From positions 467,733-531,732 of the forward strand of contig JAANYP010004843.1 in NCBI GenBank assembly GCA_020465985.1: a stretch of DNA of 64,000 nt, read 5' to 3'. The notes under the pieces were generated by a model, which did not search any database, was not told where the DNA came from, and saw nothing but the letters and a program-made list of their open reading frames with translations. The position numbers were made by a program, and so were the translations under genes. Shown in pieces: positions 34,528 through 52,000 of the stretch. This DNA comes from Centrapalus pauciflorus (taxonomy: Eukaryota; Streptophyta; Magnoliopsida; Asterales; Asteraceae). Each line of letters starts with the position of its first letter. Position 1 is the first letter of the stretch.

Positions 34528-36042
34528 GATGATGCATGCTAGAGTGGTATCTTTTCTTGTTGTTTCGTCAGGTTGTTTAATATAATTTCTTTTTACGGCA
34601 GATGTTCGAGGAAATATATGGATGATGGGTGTAGTTTCAAGTCTGATGACATTTTTTGCTTGGTAGCTTTTGGCTTGTATTAAAGGGGGAGTATTGGTTT
34701 ATAAGGTGGCCAGGCGTTTTAATGAAGGGAAATTTTGTCAAAAACTGTGGTTAATGTTGTACCGTGTTTTCATTCAGGTCCTCCTTGCAAGCATACTCAA
34801 AGTTCATTCATGTATGTTTCTTTAGGCTTTCCAGCTACATTTGTGTCTCATTCGAGTTTTCAAAGGCTCTTTGTGGATGTTTCTTTACATTTATAATATT
34901 TATGAGGAAAAATCCTCCTTACCTGAAGAAGAAAAGGGTTCATTCATCATTCATGTATGTTGTCCAAAACTTTTTTCAGCAAAGTGAGGAACCACTCCGA
35001 TCCGTTTTGTTGGAGACCCACGATAATGCCAGCCACATGAAAGTTTGATGAAAGTTGTGTAATCTGATCTTCCTTGACACCAAAATCTGAGGCAGTGTTT
35101 GTCAAAAGGCTTGATACTTTGACACTAAATAGTGCATGTTTTTTAAACAAAGTTTCATTAAGAATTTTCAAGATCGATATATTATGTAAGTTTTTTAGAA
35201 GCAAGCCTCAAAATCCTATATAACTCGATTTTTTAAGCTTCTTTCTGTGTTGTCCGTTTACATAATTTTCGTCAAAATTGCCATCCTCTCCAAACCAGAT
35301 ATAACTAGCGTCACGTATTTAACTCTTTATGGAGGTATGACAGATTGACAGGTACCAGCCAGGATCACTATAAGTCGTCTGTGCTACCACATGTCCACAA
35401 CTGCCGCGGCAACTTTTACCAAGTCTGAAGGATTGTCGACCAATGCATCCGTCAGTCTAGCTTCTATCGAGATTGCAAATCATATTCTATCCGCAAGTTC
35501 AAGGGTACTACTCAAACAGGATTCGAACAATGAAATCCATTTCGTCTTATAGATGTATTTGTATCTTAACTGTTTTTAAAGTTCTAATCAGTTAAACAAA
35601 TTGCTCTGATGGATTAAACAAATTGTGTTTTAATCTTCTATAATATGCTTTTATTTTTGTATCATTCACGAATTGGTTTATAAACCAGCAGAATATTAAT
35701 TACTAAAAATTAGCAAAACATTTATTATTTAGAATAAGATAACCAAAAAGATTAATTTTCTTTATGTTTAAGCAAATATCAAATCATTATACTCTGTTAA
35801 TTATCCATAAATCGTTTACTCGGTTAATCATCCATAAACACTCTTGCATGGTATTTTCTTTCTTAAACCGTTGCCAAACAATAATAAGGGCATTGATATT
35901 GCATTTGATGATTAATCCTCTCCTTATGTACAAAAATCACTATTGCTCTACTCCCTCTTTTCAACTTTTACCATTCATTTAAGTAAAAAAAAACGCAGGA
36001 TGGGTTTTACCCTGTCATCTATATAACCAAAACCAAAAATTT
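34528..36042. other. 3'-UTR and intergenic space between convergent genes
   Basis: 34528 to about 34800 should be the 3'-UTR of the aprataxin-like gene. The rest is AT-rich. 35330-35520 has higher GC and short open frames on both strands, but nothing I recognise. ERDJ3A ends on the other strand at 36043. Confidence 0.5.
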
Positions 36043-40017
<3,975 letters not shown>

Positions 40018-41568
40018 AGTTTCTTCAAGATAAAGATAATCAATCAATCGAAAAGAAGTGTGTTTTATTGTGTTGATAAATTCCTGACCTCCAAATTCTT
40101 TAATGTCAATTGATGGAGAATATGTTGCTTTAGGATGGATATTATATCTATCTATCTATATAGAATTATATATATATAGGTTGATAATGGTAACTGGGTT
40201 AGAGGATTCCAGAGGATTCCAAACCATTAAAGGACAGAGAAAACGTGGCATTTGTATGTCCTTCCACGCATATCAACCAATAGAATTCCAGCATTTGATA
40301 TCGGTGACGCTGTTAAAAATAATTAATAACTATCACTCGTAATTTAATACAGGGTAAATTACAATTTCGACCCACTTGCTTACTATCAGTTATGGATTAT
40401 TTTTTTTTTAACTTTAAAAACTACGCTAAAGGTTATTGTGTTTACAACTTCGTCATTTATAATATACTACTTTTGTTTTCATAATAGGTTGATAAAGACG
40501 TTTAATATATTAGATCTTCATTAATCCTATTTTGGCACATAAGATGTGTGTATTTTTTTCAAAGATTATGTTTGACATGACTAGCTGTAGCTTCAAGATT
40601 GAGTTTTTTATAGCTGAAGTTTTTAAAATAGTTGGGCTTTTTTGTGTTTTATAAATGTGTTTGGTAAAAGTAATTGTAGCGGTAGCTGTAGCTTTTATTA
40701 TTAAATAATATAAAACGACATTGATATTAATTAAAAGTTGTAAATCATAATTATTTGGAGGGTAAAAAGTAAATTTCTTTGAGCAAAATCTCAAGCTTGT
40801 TTTGAAAATTATTTTAAGTAGCTTCTCATGAAACGAAACTTTGAGCTTGAACTTTCAAAAATCAAAAGTAGGAGCTTCTAAAAGTTTTTAAAAGCTAATT
40901 TCCAAACACAACCTAATTTGATTCGCAATCAATGTCACCTTTTTAACCATCTAAGTTTGATCCATAACTCCTTGCTACCACGACCTAGATCTTGTTGTCA
41001 CAAGTGTCATGCCACAAGACATCCCATTAACAATGACAAAAATAAAACTAAATTCTGACGGGGAAATCAAAACTTGAACTTTTTAGGCGGGCCTTGGAAG
41101 ACATGTTGTTGGGTTCGGGTTAGAGATCGGGACTATTATTATAATTTGTACAGGTCTGTGGACGAGGGGACTAGGTTTCCCTCGCCTCCGGTAATATTTA
41201 CATTACTTTTATATTTTTATACACATATATTTATAGTATATTATATAAATATTTTTCTTTCCTTTTTGACATATGCTACATATATATTTAATAGAAGATT
41301 GTTTAATAGAAAACTTCTATTCATTTTGAAAAACAATTGTTCACTTGCACCGAATATTAATCTAATTGGAAAGAAAAACCATTAGAAAACCACTGTCCAT
41401 CTGCACCACCTCTATTTATCAAACCTTGGTGCATCAGAAGTTTTATTAATGATATTATTAGAAAACTCTATTAATCTTATTTAATAAAAAAGTTTATTCT
41501 AGAGACATTGATTATACACACACACACATTTATCACACCTATCATAATTCAAATTAAACATTATTAAT

Positions 41569-41571
<3 letters not shown>

Positions 41572-41651
<80 letters not shown>
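41572..41651. repeat. CT microsatellite, about 40 units
   Basis: A perfect CT run of about 80 bases in intergenic DNA. In the sense of a leftward transcript it is a GA repeat. Confidence 0.92.
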
Positions 41652-41653
<2 letters not shown>

Positions 41654-41762
41654 GAGATAGCCGACATAATCAAATTAAACCTTATTTTATGTTTTTACGG
41701 TAACTCATTTATTTTTATTGTTTGCTACTTGAGGAATGAGACACTTTGATATTGGTAACCGA

Positions 41763-42264
41763 CATGGGTATCGAAATCGTGATTTAAATCGTAGGATTGT
41801 ACGATCCTACGCTCCTACAAGTGGATTTCGATCAGGATCGCTAGTATGATCGATTTTGGGTAGGATCGTAAGCAAGATCGTTAGTAAGATCGTACGACGA
41901 TACGATCCTACATACGGTTTGTTTTCGTAAGCAAGATCGTAGGATCGTTAGTAAGATCGTAAGATCGTATGACGTGTATTTCAAACTTTTTATGACTTGT
42001 TAATGGACGTATGAAAATGACTTTCTCCTTTAAAGTTTGAAACTTTGAATCCTCTAATGAAAATGACTAGCTTTCTTTTGAATGAGAATTACTTTCTTTA
42101 TAAACATGATTTTTTTTATGGAAATGACTCTATTTTGTTTATGATACAATACTGTGATATATAATATTTAAATTCGATAGGATCTTACGATCCTGATCCG
42201 ATTCTACGATCCCGGTCTTGCAATGACAAAAACGATCATAGGTAAGATCTCGATCTTGACAACC
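41763..42264. mobile_element. MULE-like non-autonomous element rich in GATCGTA motifs
   Basis: An 11-base direct repeat, TTGGTAACCGA, flanks it (41752-41762 and 42265-42275). Ends are roughly inverted (GGTATCGAAATCG and GGTTGTCAAGATCG). Subterminal regions are packed with GATCGTAGGATCGTA and AGATCGTTAGTAAGATCG in both orientations. A 9-11-bp duplication and repetitive subterminal sequence fit Mutator-like elements. Confidence 0.65.
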
Positions 42265-44188
42265 TTGGTAACCGATGTTGTTATTTGTGTATCAATTAAA
42301 ACAATTAGGACTTTAATATTTATGTACTTTTGGTTGTTATCATATCGTTACTCGTTATCTATGTACCTTTTGGTTGTTAAATGTGGGATTTTGAATGTTC
42401 ATGTAAGTTTTTTGTTATTTAGTTTCATTTGGTGATACTTGATAATCAAATTCATCTATTATTGTTAATGATTAAGCTTCAGATGTCATTTGAAGATTGT
42501 AAGATTTATTTTTCGACTTGAGTTTGGTTTCGAGTATATAAAGGAAAATGGGTGTCACTAATAAATAATGAGGTATTATTGAGTGATTTGGTACCCAACA
42601 GGGATTCAAAATACCTTAGTGATCCAACAGGATCCCCGATAAGAAAGCTAACGGAGAACGGTACGAAGACGATGATGGTATTGGGTTTCGGGGACGAAGG
42701 CTCATATTCCCCCACTACTATCATTGATTCCATTGCCATAATTTACCATTGACATCACCAGTCTCGCAGACACCTCTACTACCATTACATCATGACCATC
42801 GTTACCACGCCACTGCCGTAATATGTACGGAATGTGTTGAAAGTTGTGAAACGTTGGATAGCGTAGGTTAGGTTAGGTTAGGTAATATGGGTTGGTCATA
42901 ACAGATGTAGTAGAATATAAAGAATGAATATGATAAAAATTGAATAGTTAATCATCCATGTGAATTAATATCAGTTCTATTAATTTTAAAGTTAATAGCA
43001 ATAGGAACTAAATAAACATAAATGCTTGTGTATTTTTTATTTAACAAAATGTGAAAATTAAAATTAGTAGAAATTTGTTGATTAAACCTAACTGGAATAG
43101 ATTGATCATACGTGTCTTAAGTCCACTATCTCTCCCGTAAATCAACTCCCTCACATCCCATTATTGTTCTCTATCATTTCTTTCTCACTTTTATTTTTTA
43201 AATTAAAAACTTATGGGATGAAATGTGAGATGTATTCTATAATTTAAGTAATTGATTGGGATAGGAGAAGATAAATGACGTGATGCTATAGCGACAATTG
43301 AAATAGACGAAAAGGAAATAAGTATACCTTATGGTCTTAGTGCTTGGACTATAGATAGACAACTGAACCTTAAGTAAATAGAACTTGTGATAATAACTAG
43401 TATAGACTTGAAAGTGCATCTTATTTCTCCTCCAAACATAAAGTTATCCCAATATAATTCGAATACATGTTCTTTACAAAACAGATTGTCAAAATATCAA
43501 GCAACATATGCTCCTACATTGTATGGGGTTTCTTTAACCAACTTAACATTTTATTTTGGCAAACAAAAGATAGATTTATTTAAAATATCAAAACCAACAG
43601 ACCATACAGACACAAAACAACAAACGCCAAAGCTAATCCAAAAGGGAAATCAAAAGAATGACACTTAATCGCCTAACATATTCAAAATGTCTCCAAAACT
43701 TGCAATCCATCAGCTCCAATTGAAGGATAGTAAGTCATTTATTACTATTTGAAATTCAATCGATTGAACTTTAACAAAGATGTGTTTACTCTTCACCCTT
43801 GACTTATTCACTGGAATAACATGATAAACACGATTTCGTCACATACATACCTCCCAAGTAATCGAGAGACGAACTCCATGAAAAGTTTTTCTAACCATTT
43901 ATTTTTCATCCCATTCACCCTTCTTTTGATAATGTCATAAATATTCAATACTCTGTCTGAAGGACTTAGCTCTCACCATTAAAAACACTTCCTCCAAATT
44001 GTTTTAACTTCCAAAAGTAATTTGCCAATAATTGATAGATTAAGTTTTGAAGACACCCAATTATTTCAAGGAGAATTTGAATCCAAAAAATAATCTACCA
44101 ATAACCGATCATCAATTAAAGACGAAACTTACTCACCTTAAACTCGTCATCAAATTTTAATTTCTAGATCAATTTATCCAAATAATGA

Positions 44189-45488
44189 TGTAACATCCGT
44201 TAATTCGACCTGGTACGTGGAATTATTTTAGTGGATAAATATTTTATTAATATTGGGTTGGTCCAATTATATCCCGTTTCGTGGATTGATACGTGTCGGG
44301 ATTGGGCTTGCGTGTCATCGGGTTATAATTTTAATGAACGGATTATGTTTTTGGGATCACGAGATTAAACGGATTAAATGGGCATTAATAGTAAAAATGT
44401 GATATCGGGTTCGGGTTATTAGGTTCGGAACCGGCCTAAAAATAGAAGTGTACATAAGGGTGCTTATCTCTTCTCTTCCTTATCCACAATTTGAAAGCCC
44501 TAAAGGTGTGTGTGTGTGTTTTGTGTGAGCTCCAGCAGAGAGAAGCCATATTCAAGCTCCAACTGATTGTGAAATCTGGGATTTAATCTCCTCTTCTTCT
44601 TGTGTGGGTGTTCTTGAGCTCCAAGAGGGACAAGCGGTCATCGGGCCGGATTCGATCAGAGTGCTCAGACTTCGGGGAACCAATCAGGTGAGGTACTCGA
44701 GACTTTTCTAAACGCGCGTCGTTTTAGTGTTTATAGTTGTGTAGCTATATCGTGCGTGTTTTATATATATGAGACAGAGACGTGAACCTCGGGTATACTC
44801 TATTTCCTTATACGTGTTATGTATGAGATGTGAGATCGATTCCAGGGGTCCGTGATGTGTCCCATACGGACAGTGAGTCGCGAAAGGGATCGCGCGGGTT
44901 GACTGTCCCTAACAGTCCTTGGGGCGTATATATACGGCAGGGCCTGTAGCCGGGTCGCTCCTGTGCTACAGGGTTATTACCGATCACTGCTGTGTGCGGT
45001 GTGTCGGCCGGGGAAGGGTCCCCTCAGGGCCAGGTGTTACTCCGATCTCATACTTGTGTTTACATACCTGAGATACGTGTGGGGCTTCAGGGACAGGGAC
45101 TGGGATACCGTGTGCTATGTGTTATGTGCAGTGTCAACCCTCGTGTACTCACGGGCTTTATAGCTCATGTATTCGAGTCTAACATGTTCAGGGAATCAGA
45201 AGGGATCTCAGCCGCAGCCGAGGTAGATCCGAGATGGATTGAAGATCCGTAATGGTTTCATGTTTGTATAGAACGATCTGTGATAGTTGATTTGAGATAT
45301 ATGTTGGTTTTAAACAGGATTTGTGAATATTCTGGGATGTAATCATATGTTGTTATCTATGTGTTTAAAGTTTTAAATTAGCCGTAATCTGCATTATCCT
45401 ATGACACGTGTGTTATAGATCTGTTGTGTTATTGCCACTTATGATATTATGTTGACGTGGCATTTCCGGGATCGGGAGGGGAGTTACA
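44189..45488. mobile_element. Solo LTR, 1300 bp, with AATGA duplication
   Basis: It runs from TGTAACATCC to GAGTTACA, with inverted ends TGTAAC/GTTACA. It is bordered by AATGA on both sides (44184-44188 and 45489-45493). No primer site or coding region adjoins it, so a full element was lost by recombination between its LTRs. The TGTAAC start and 5-bp duplication suggest Ty3/gypsy, possibly a chromovirus, but the superfamily is not proven. Open frames inside are not genes. Confidence 0.85.
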
Positions 45489-45644
45489 AATGACTAGGTA
45501 ACCTTTCACTAGAAATTAAACTAGTAAGCTCATCCAAATCGTTATTCACCCCTTACCCCTTCGGGAAGATCCCCAATTGTAAGAAGCTTCCCTTGCCCAC
45601 TTAACCTAAAAAACTACTAACTCATTGAATTCTTTCTCTATAAG

Positions 45645-46649
45645 CAGGGGTGGACCTAGGTTACTAGGTTCGGTGTCACTCGACACCCATAAAACTTTCA
45701 AATATTGAGTTACATATGTATTAAAAACTCGAGTCATACCTACGATTTTTTTTTTCAGGTGACACCTACGGAAAAATTATAGAAGAATTATATACATACT
45801 TAATTTATATATCTTGTTTTTATTACCTAGTTTTATTGAAATACTACCGAGTTTTAATCGTAAAAAATAAAACAATGGAGGTAAACTCATATAGATTTTA
45901 ATGGAAGAGACTTGATTCTTGTACCCAAAATAATTATATCTCAATCACTCATCTATTTTAGTAATTTATAAGTCGTAAAATATTAATATTTTACGTGTTT
46001 AACAAATTGACTTTTACTTTTTACTATAACTTTATAATTTACATGATTGGTTTATTTGTTTAGTTTACTTTCTGTTGGTTTATCAATCACTGATAATTTA
46101 GATTTATTTATTGTTTATAAATATAAATGATAATTGATAAAATTATTTGTTAATTCTTAAAATCTTCTTAAATGGACAGACAAACTTTTGAAAGAAATTA
46201 ACAATCATCCTCTGGATCTGGATCCAAATCTTCAAACAATAATTAATTTAATACTCCAGCAGAATGGAATCCATAAGAATAAAAATATGTTTAATCTTAT
46301 CTTATCACCCTACTAAAAAAGACGAAATCAAAAAGGAAATATTGGATTAAGGTAACATGTAAATTAATCACATAGTCAAAACTTTGCACAAGAAATGGTT
46401 AGTCGTAAGGCAAATCGTTATCCTCCGAGTTGGTTTGATCAATATAGTAATTTTAGGTTTTTAAGTTTTAATGGTAATTGCAATTTATTAATTAGAATTA
46501 CTTGTTAATTTTGTGTTGGTCATTGGACTCACCTTGTTATGTAGTTTTTTAGTGACCCGATCCGTCTTAAGAATAATTCTGGAAATCTGACATTTAAACC
46601 CCATCTAAAATTATAACACCGATGAATAAAATTTTTGGGTCCGCTAAGT
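45645..46649 (+). mobile_element. TIR element family X, copy A (about 1.0 kb)
   Basis: The left end is CAGGGGTGGACCTAGG and the right end is GGGTCCGCTAAG. The same sequence occurs inverted at 57394-58632. The interior includes CAAAACTTTGCACA and GATCAATATAGTA in both copies. No transposase frame was seen. Confidence 0.65.
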
Positions 46650-46834
46650 GTGGGAGTTTCTTTTAACCAAATTAACCTAGAAAACTACTACCAACTTATA
46701 TGGCATAAACGTGTCTATAGGTATTTTTGTGTGAGTGAAACAATTTTATTATTAATAAATTAATATCATTTAACTATTGTTATTAAAAAATTTCGATGAA
46801 AATTTTACAGTAACGAAAACATGAAAATTCTTAT

Positions 46835-47112
46835 GGGGCGTTTGGTTCGTAGATTTTTTTTCTCTAGGATTTGCATTTGTTAGGATTTTGTCATACAATT
46901 CGCATGATCTTATTGAAAAAATTTGTTAATCTGAAGAATGCAAGTAACTGGGATTTAAAATCCTAGGGGAAGGCTGAGTTTTTAAATAACAAAGAAGGAA
47001 GAGATTTATGAAATGCTGAGATTCTAAATTCTTACTTAAATCTGTGAACCAAACACAAAATTTTAAATGCAAATCCCACTGAATCCAATGGAATCCGCGA
47101 ACCAAACGCCCC
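46835..47112. mobile_element. hAT-like MITE upstream of the importin-11 gene
   Basis: The ends are perfect inverted repeats of GGGGCGTTTGGTTCG. It lies about 480 bp before the start codon, so it may contribute promoter sequence. No clean 8-bp duplication was found. Confidence 0.75.
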
Positions 47113-47591
47113 TTAATAGCAAAAAAAGGTTTACATTTCGGATAAATAAATAAATGAGAAATATAAATTTTTTTGTGCATTGGTAAATATAATAAATAAA
47201 TAAATTTCCATATAATAAATAAAAAAGTGACTGCGATTGGGCAAGAGGCTTGAGAACAAAAACCTCTCTACAAATGAAATGGTGGGTGTCACGGAAAGAG
47301 AAGAAGAAACACAAAGATTGATTCTATCATCACTTTCACATTTACATTCACATCCCCAAATTTCAATTTTGCTACTCGTTGTTGTCAGCAACCTTTCATT
47401 CTGAATTTTTATTCCCAATTTCGATATATGTCCCAATTCCCCCATCAAAATCCTTTCTCCATCTCTTAAAAATCCACCATAAACCCTAGTAGAGGTAATC
47501 ATTTGTTTTTTCTTTTTCCCCTTTTATCTTGGTTTGATCTTCATCTTCTTTCCGTTTTCTTTTAATCTCGAATTTTGTAGAATCTGCTGCC

Positions 47592-49020
47592 ATGGCACTG
47601 TCAGTCTCCGACTTACCGGCCATGTATACTCTGCTTTCCAATTCACTTAGTGGCGATGAAGCCTTGCGGAAACCTGCTGAATCAACGCTTGCTCACTCCG
47701 AAAACTTGCCTGGTTTTTGTTCTTGTTTAATGGTATGACTTTACAAGTCCTCCTTTCTTATTTCTAGGGTTTTGACGAATCGTTGATGGTTTGCATTGTC
47801 TGAATTTAGTAAGCATTCTTATTTCTATCATCACAAACACATTGTGCATTACAATCGTTTTGTCAAAAAGACTAGTTTTACTTGTTAAAATCCAATTGTT
47901 GTATCATCAGATGGTCTTATTAGACTTTTCATCCTCTTAAACTTAAGGGCTTTGTTAGAAGCCTTGTTCATTTAGCATCTTACAAGGGGTAAATGATTGT
48001 AGAAATGGTGAAAAATGATGTATGCGTTTGGTACGTTTATACCGAATACATATTCACAATTATAAAATGGAAGATATGAGGAAACATAAGGCTGAATTCT
48101 AGGTACTAACCAAATTTCCAAAATATATTCTGCCTTTTGACATTTCTTATGGTGCAGGAAGTGATAACTGCAAAGGATTTGGTATCTCAAACAGATGTTC
48201 GTTTAATGGCATCATTGTATTTCAAGAACAGCATCAATCGGTACTGGAGGAACAACCGTGACTCATCGTAAGTCATCTATTTTTCGCTAAATGGGGGTTT
48301 CTTTGGATACCAATTAACATGAAATTGAAATGGTAGGCAATAAAGCATATCATATTAAGTTTAGCAACAACTCCTTGCTAAGGAAAATAACCCGTATTGA
48401 ATTATTTATTGTCATATAAATCACTTTTGTGATTAGTACTTAATTTGCGTTGAAAATTTATTCAAGAATACTGAACACCAACACAAGATAACAAGGGGTA
48501 GATTTATAAATAGAAAACTCAAGATCTACTAGAAATTGGAAAGTTGATCCAAATCAGTAATCATCACTGAATCAACTAGTAACAGCTAAATTAATATACA
48601 AAGTGGAAAATATTGAATATCCATCCTAATTCAGTTGTTTTACACTAATGTTCCTAATAAGATACTTTCCAATAGTTTTATTTCACCTAAAGATATACCT
48701 AACATGAAATGGTGGATCTTTTGTGTTGTTTATTCCTTGTTTTTGCATGTTATTTCTTATTCTAAATGAATAATATGAAGTCTTTTACAAGCACGCTTAG
48801 GGCTGTGTATGTCTCCTGGCATTAAGTGTTCTCCACTGCTTTATTTGGTTAGGGTTTGATTAATGGACTGCTTAGGATTAGGTATTTCACATTGCCTCAG
48901 TTAGCAGATTATACATTTTTAAATTGTTAAGCAGAGATACTTGAACTTTTCGATATTTGAGTCCATCAATAGACTTTTCTCAACTTGGGAGGTATCTTTC
49001 CAATCCTTTTGTGTAATTTT

Positions 49021-49053
<33 letters not shown>

Positions 49054-52000
49054 AAATTAATTATATTGTTTATATTTAATCGAATGGCTATGCTGCTTCT
49101 TAAGCATCTTCTTAATTCACATAACTGAACATATTATCCCACTTATGATATATTAGACATTTTCATGTAATGACCTTACATATCGTGTTAGCCAATTTCA
49201 CCCAACATTCTGTAGGATACCATACTGTGTTTGACATGGAGGCACTACTTCACTCTTTTGTAGGGAAATTGTTTCATATTGCAATCAAGGTGTTGAACAA
49301 CCAATCTGAACTTGCATTTCTTTTATTTCGTAGTTTTTACTTTTGAAGTCAATAGTACATGGCAGTTTCTTATAACACGAACAAAAACAGAGGATGTCTG
49401 GTCATTTACCTTAGGTTTGAGAAGTACATGGATGAGTAGATGGAACATCGCTAATTACACAGAAGCTTCTTGTTTTCATATTTGATGCATGATCTTATAT
49501 TGGAAATGTTCCCATAACATGGAAAGGTAGAATCCTACCATTAAAGTTCTCCATTTCTTTTTGGGTTTATTATGAAAAAAACCAGCATGTTTTCGCGTTT
49601 TTTTTTGCGTTTTCGTCCCTCCATGTTATTTTTTTCCATAAAAAACCTCATGTTATTCTTTTCTTATTGGTTTAGTGAAATTTGTACATTAGAACCCGGT
49701 TTTTCAAGTTTTTAAAACCCGGTTCACAAATTACAACCGGGGTCTAATGTCCAAAATTTTACTAAACCAATAAGAAAAGAATAATTTGAGGTTTTTTATG
49801 GAAAAAAATAACATGAAGGGACGAAAACGCAAAAAACGTGAAAACATGTTGGTTTTTTTCATAATAAACCCTTTCTTTTTTAAGCGAAATGAAGAATTTT
49901 GTAAATGGTAACATATGTAGGCCAAGAGATTGCTTGTGACAAGATCAAACTTGCTCTATAATAATGAAATATCTGAAGATGCCTATTTTCATTACAAAGA
50001 AATTATTTGCCTATAATGATTAATGCATAAATAAATACAAAAATATATATGTATAATACATAGCTGACCTATAAGATTAGTGATTAAACTTTTACATCAT
50101 CAATGAAAGATATACTTCCATATGCATGATAATACCACACACTCCTCAAAGCGAAATTCTCTTCTAATGTAAAGGAGGTTGACTGCAGGAGAATTAGCAA
50201 TGAGGAGAAGTCACATTTGAGGCAAAAATTGCTGTCTCACTTGAGAGAAGAGAACTATCAGGTTGTACCCACATTACTTTGTGAAAAATGAATGACTAGT
50301 TGTTTTGGCGAAGGGAACACTGTTTAGCTCTCTTACCTTGCCTTTATTCGATTCTAACTTAATACATTCTGTACTGAATACTCATTTGAATGCACTTTCT
50401 GTCTCCTCCCCTCTCTCTTAAACACAGATTTCTCTGACATTGGCTGTTCTAATATCCAAAATAGCTCGCATCGACTATCCTAAAGAATGGTATTCTTCCT
50501 ATTTACTTCTTACTGCTCCAACTCTTCAAAGTTTTGATGTAAAATCATATATATTGTTCACCATCCATAAAACTTGGTTCATGTGTTTCGTGGCTTGTTT
50601 TTGTTTATGCTTAAGGTTGTCAATCAAATCTTAGTCTATATATTTGACTCAATTTGTTACCTAATCAGGCCCGAGCTCTTTTCCATTTTAGCTCAACAAC
50701 TTCAATCAGCAGACATTCTTACTTCACACAGGATCTTTATGATTCTCTTCCGAACATTAAAAGAGCTGTCTACGAAACGTCTCACTTCAGACCAAAGGAA
50801 CTTTGCGGAGGTATGTAATCATTCCATTTGTGTGACCGTTTCTATCAATATCTTTTCCATGGGTAGTCTTCTACCATTCTTATATGTGCTTTTCACTAAT
50901 GGTCTTTTGGCAGATTTCAACTCAGTTTTTCGACTACAGCTGGCATCTCTGGCAGAGCGATATGCAGACCATACTAAATGGCTTTTCTTCCCTTGCTCAA
51001 ATAACAAACTCAAATGCTTCTGACCATCATCATGATGAACTTTATTTAACTTGTGAAAGATGGTTTCTGTGTTCAAAGATAATACGTCAGTTGGTTGTTT
51101 CAGGGTTTCCAAGCGATGAAAAATCGCTACAGGTACTTATTATATCCTCTTCTTTTTATGTGTTTTCTCTAGGGATTTTATTTTTTAAATAAAAAACCTT
51201 TTATTTTTTGACTTAGTTATGTTGACAATAACTTTTTTACACATTTTTGTAGGAGGTTCGGCCTGTCAAGGAAGTCTGTCCTTTGCTGTTGAAAGCAATT
51301 CAATCTCTTCTTCCATATTGTGAGGATCGTTTTCAGATTTGGAAATTAAACTCTGATATGTATGTGTTATAGGCTATTTGCTGATCGTATAATCTAATTG
51401 CAGATTCATCTTTCGGGAAACACCATTTAAAATTTTTTGATTTTATAAGAAGGGCATGCACTAAGGTGATGAAGATTTTAGTCGCAATTCAAACGAGGCA
51501 TCCTTATTCATTTGGCGATCAGTGTGTCCTCCCACTAGTCATGGACTTCTGTTTGAATAAGATCACGGATCCTGAACCAGAGATAATGTCGTTTGATCAA
51601 TTTCTTATTCAGTGTATGTCTATCGTAAAAGTTGTGTTGGAATGCAAGGATTACAAGCCCATCATGACAGGACGAGTGATAGATGAGAACGTGGTCACTC
51701 TCGAGCAGCGAAAGAAAAATGTTTCTGGTGCTGTTGCAGGCGTACTCACGTCTCTTCTGCCCAATGAGAGGGTCATACTCTTGTGTAATGTATTGATAAG
51801 GAGGTAAACGGTTTTGCTTATGCTTTACTTAACGGCTTGGGCATAAAGTAGCAACCTCCTAATTTTTTGTCGTTTATAGCAACCTACTCTAGTTTTTATC
51901 ATTCACAGCAACATACTTTATAAAAACTCACATTTATGGGAATGTGTGACCTAAAACTTAAAAAACATTGTCATAAATGATAACAAGGTGAAAGTAGGTT

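Larger units (their letters stand above)
40018..47591. other. Divergent intergenic region between ERDJ3A and the importin-11 gene, filled with transposons
   Basis: About 40563-40915 is a MITE-like repeat (TGTTTGGTAAAAG, inverted near the right end). Then come a CT microsatellite, a MULE-like element, a solo LTR, a 1.0-kb TIR element (copy A) and an hAT-like MITE, all listed separately. 42863-42884 holds a few TTAGG units. 42900-44180 is AT-rich with no recognisable content. I see no gene. Confidence 0.6.

Noticed and set aside
35330..35520. Higher-GC patch with short open frames on both strands
   Set aside because: Neither strand gives a recognisable protein, and no flanking exons fit.
42863..42884. 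TTAGG repeats resembling a telomere
   Set aside because: Only about four units and not the usual plant TTTAGGG; most likely a short simple repeat.
44963..45252. Overlapping open frames of 66 and 86 codons
   Set aside because: They fall wholly inside the solo LTR (44189-45488).
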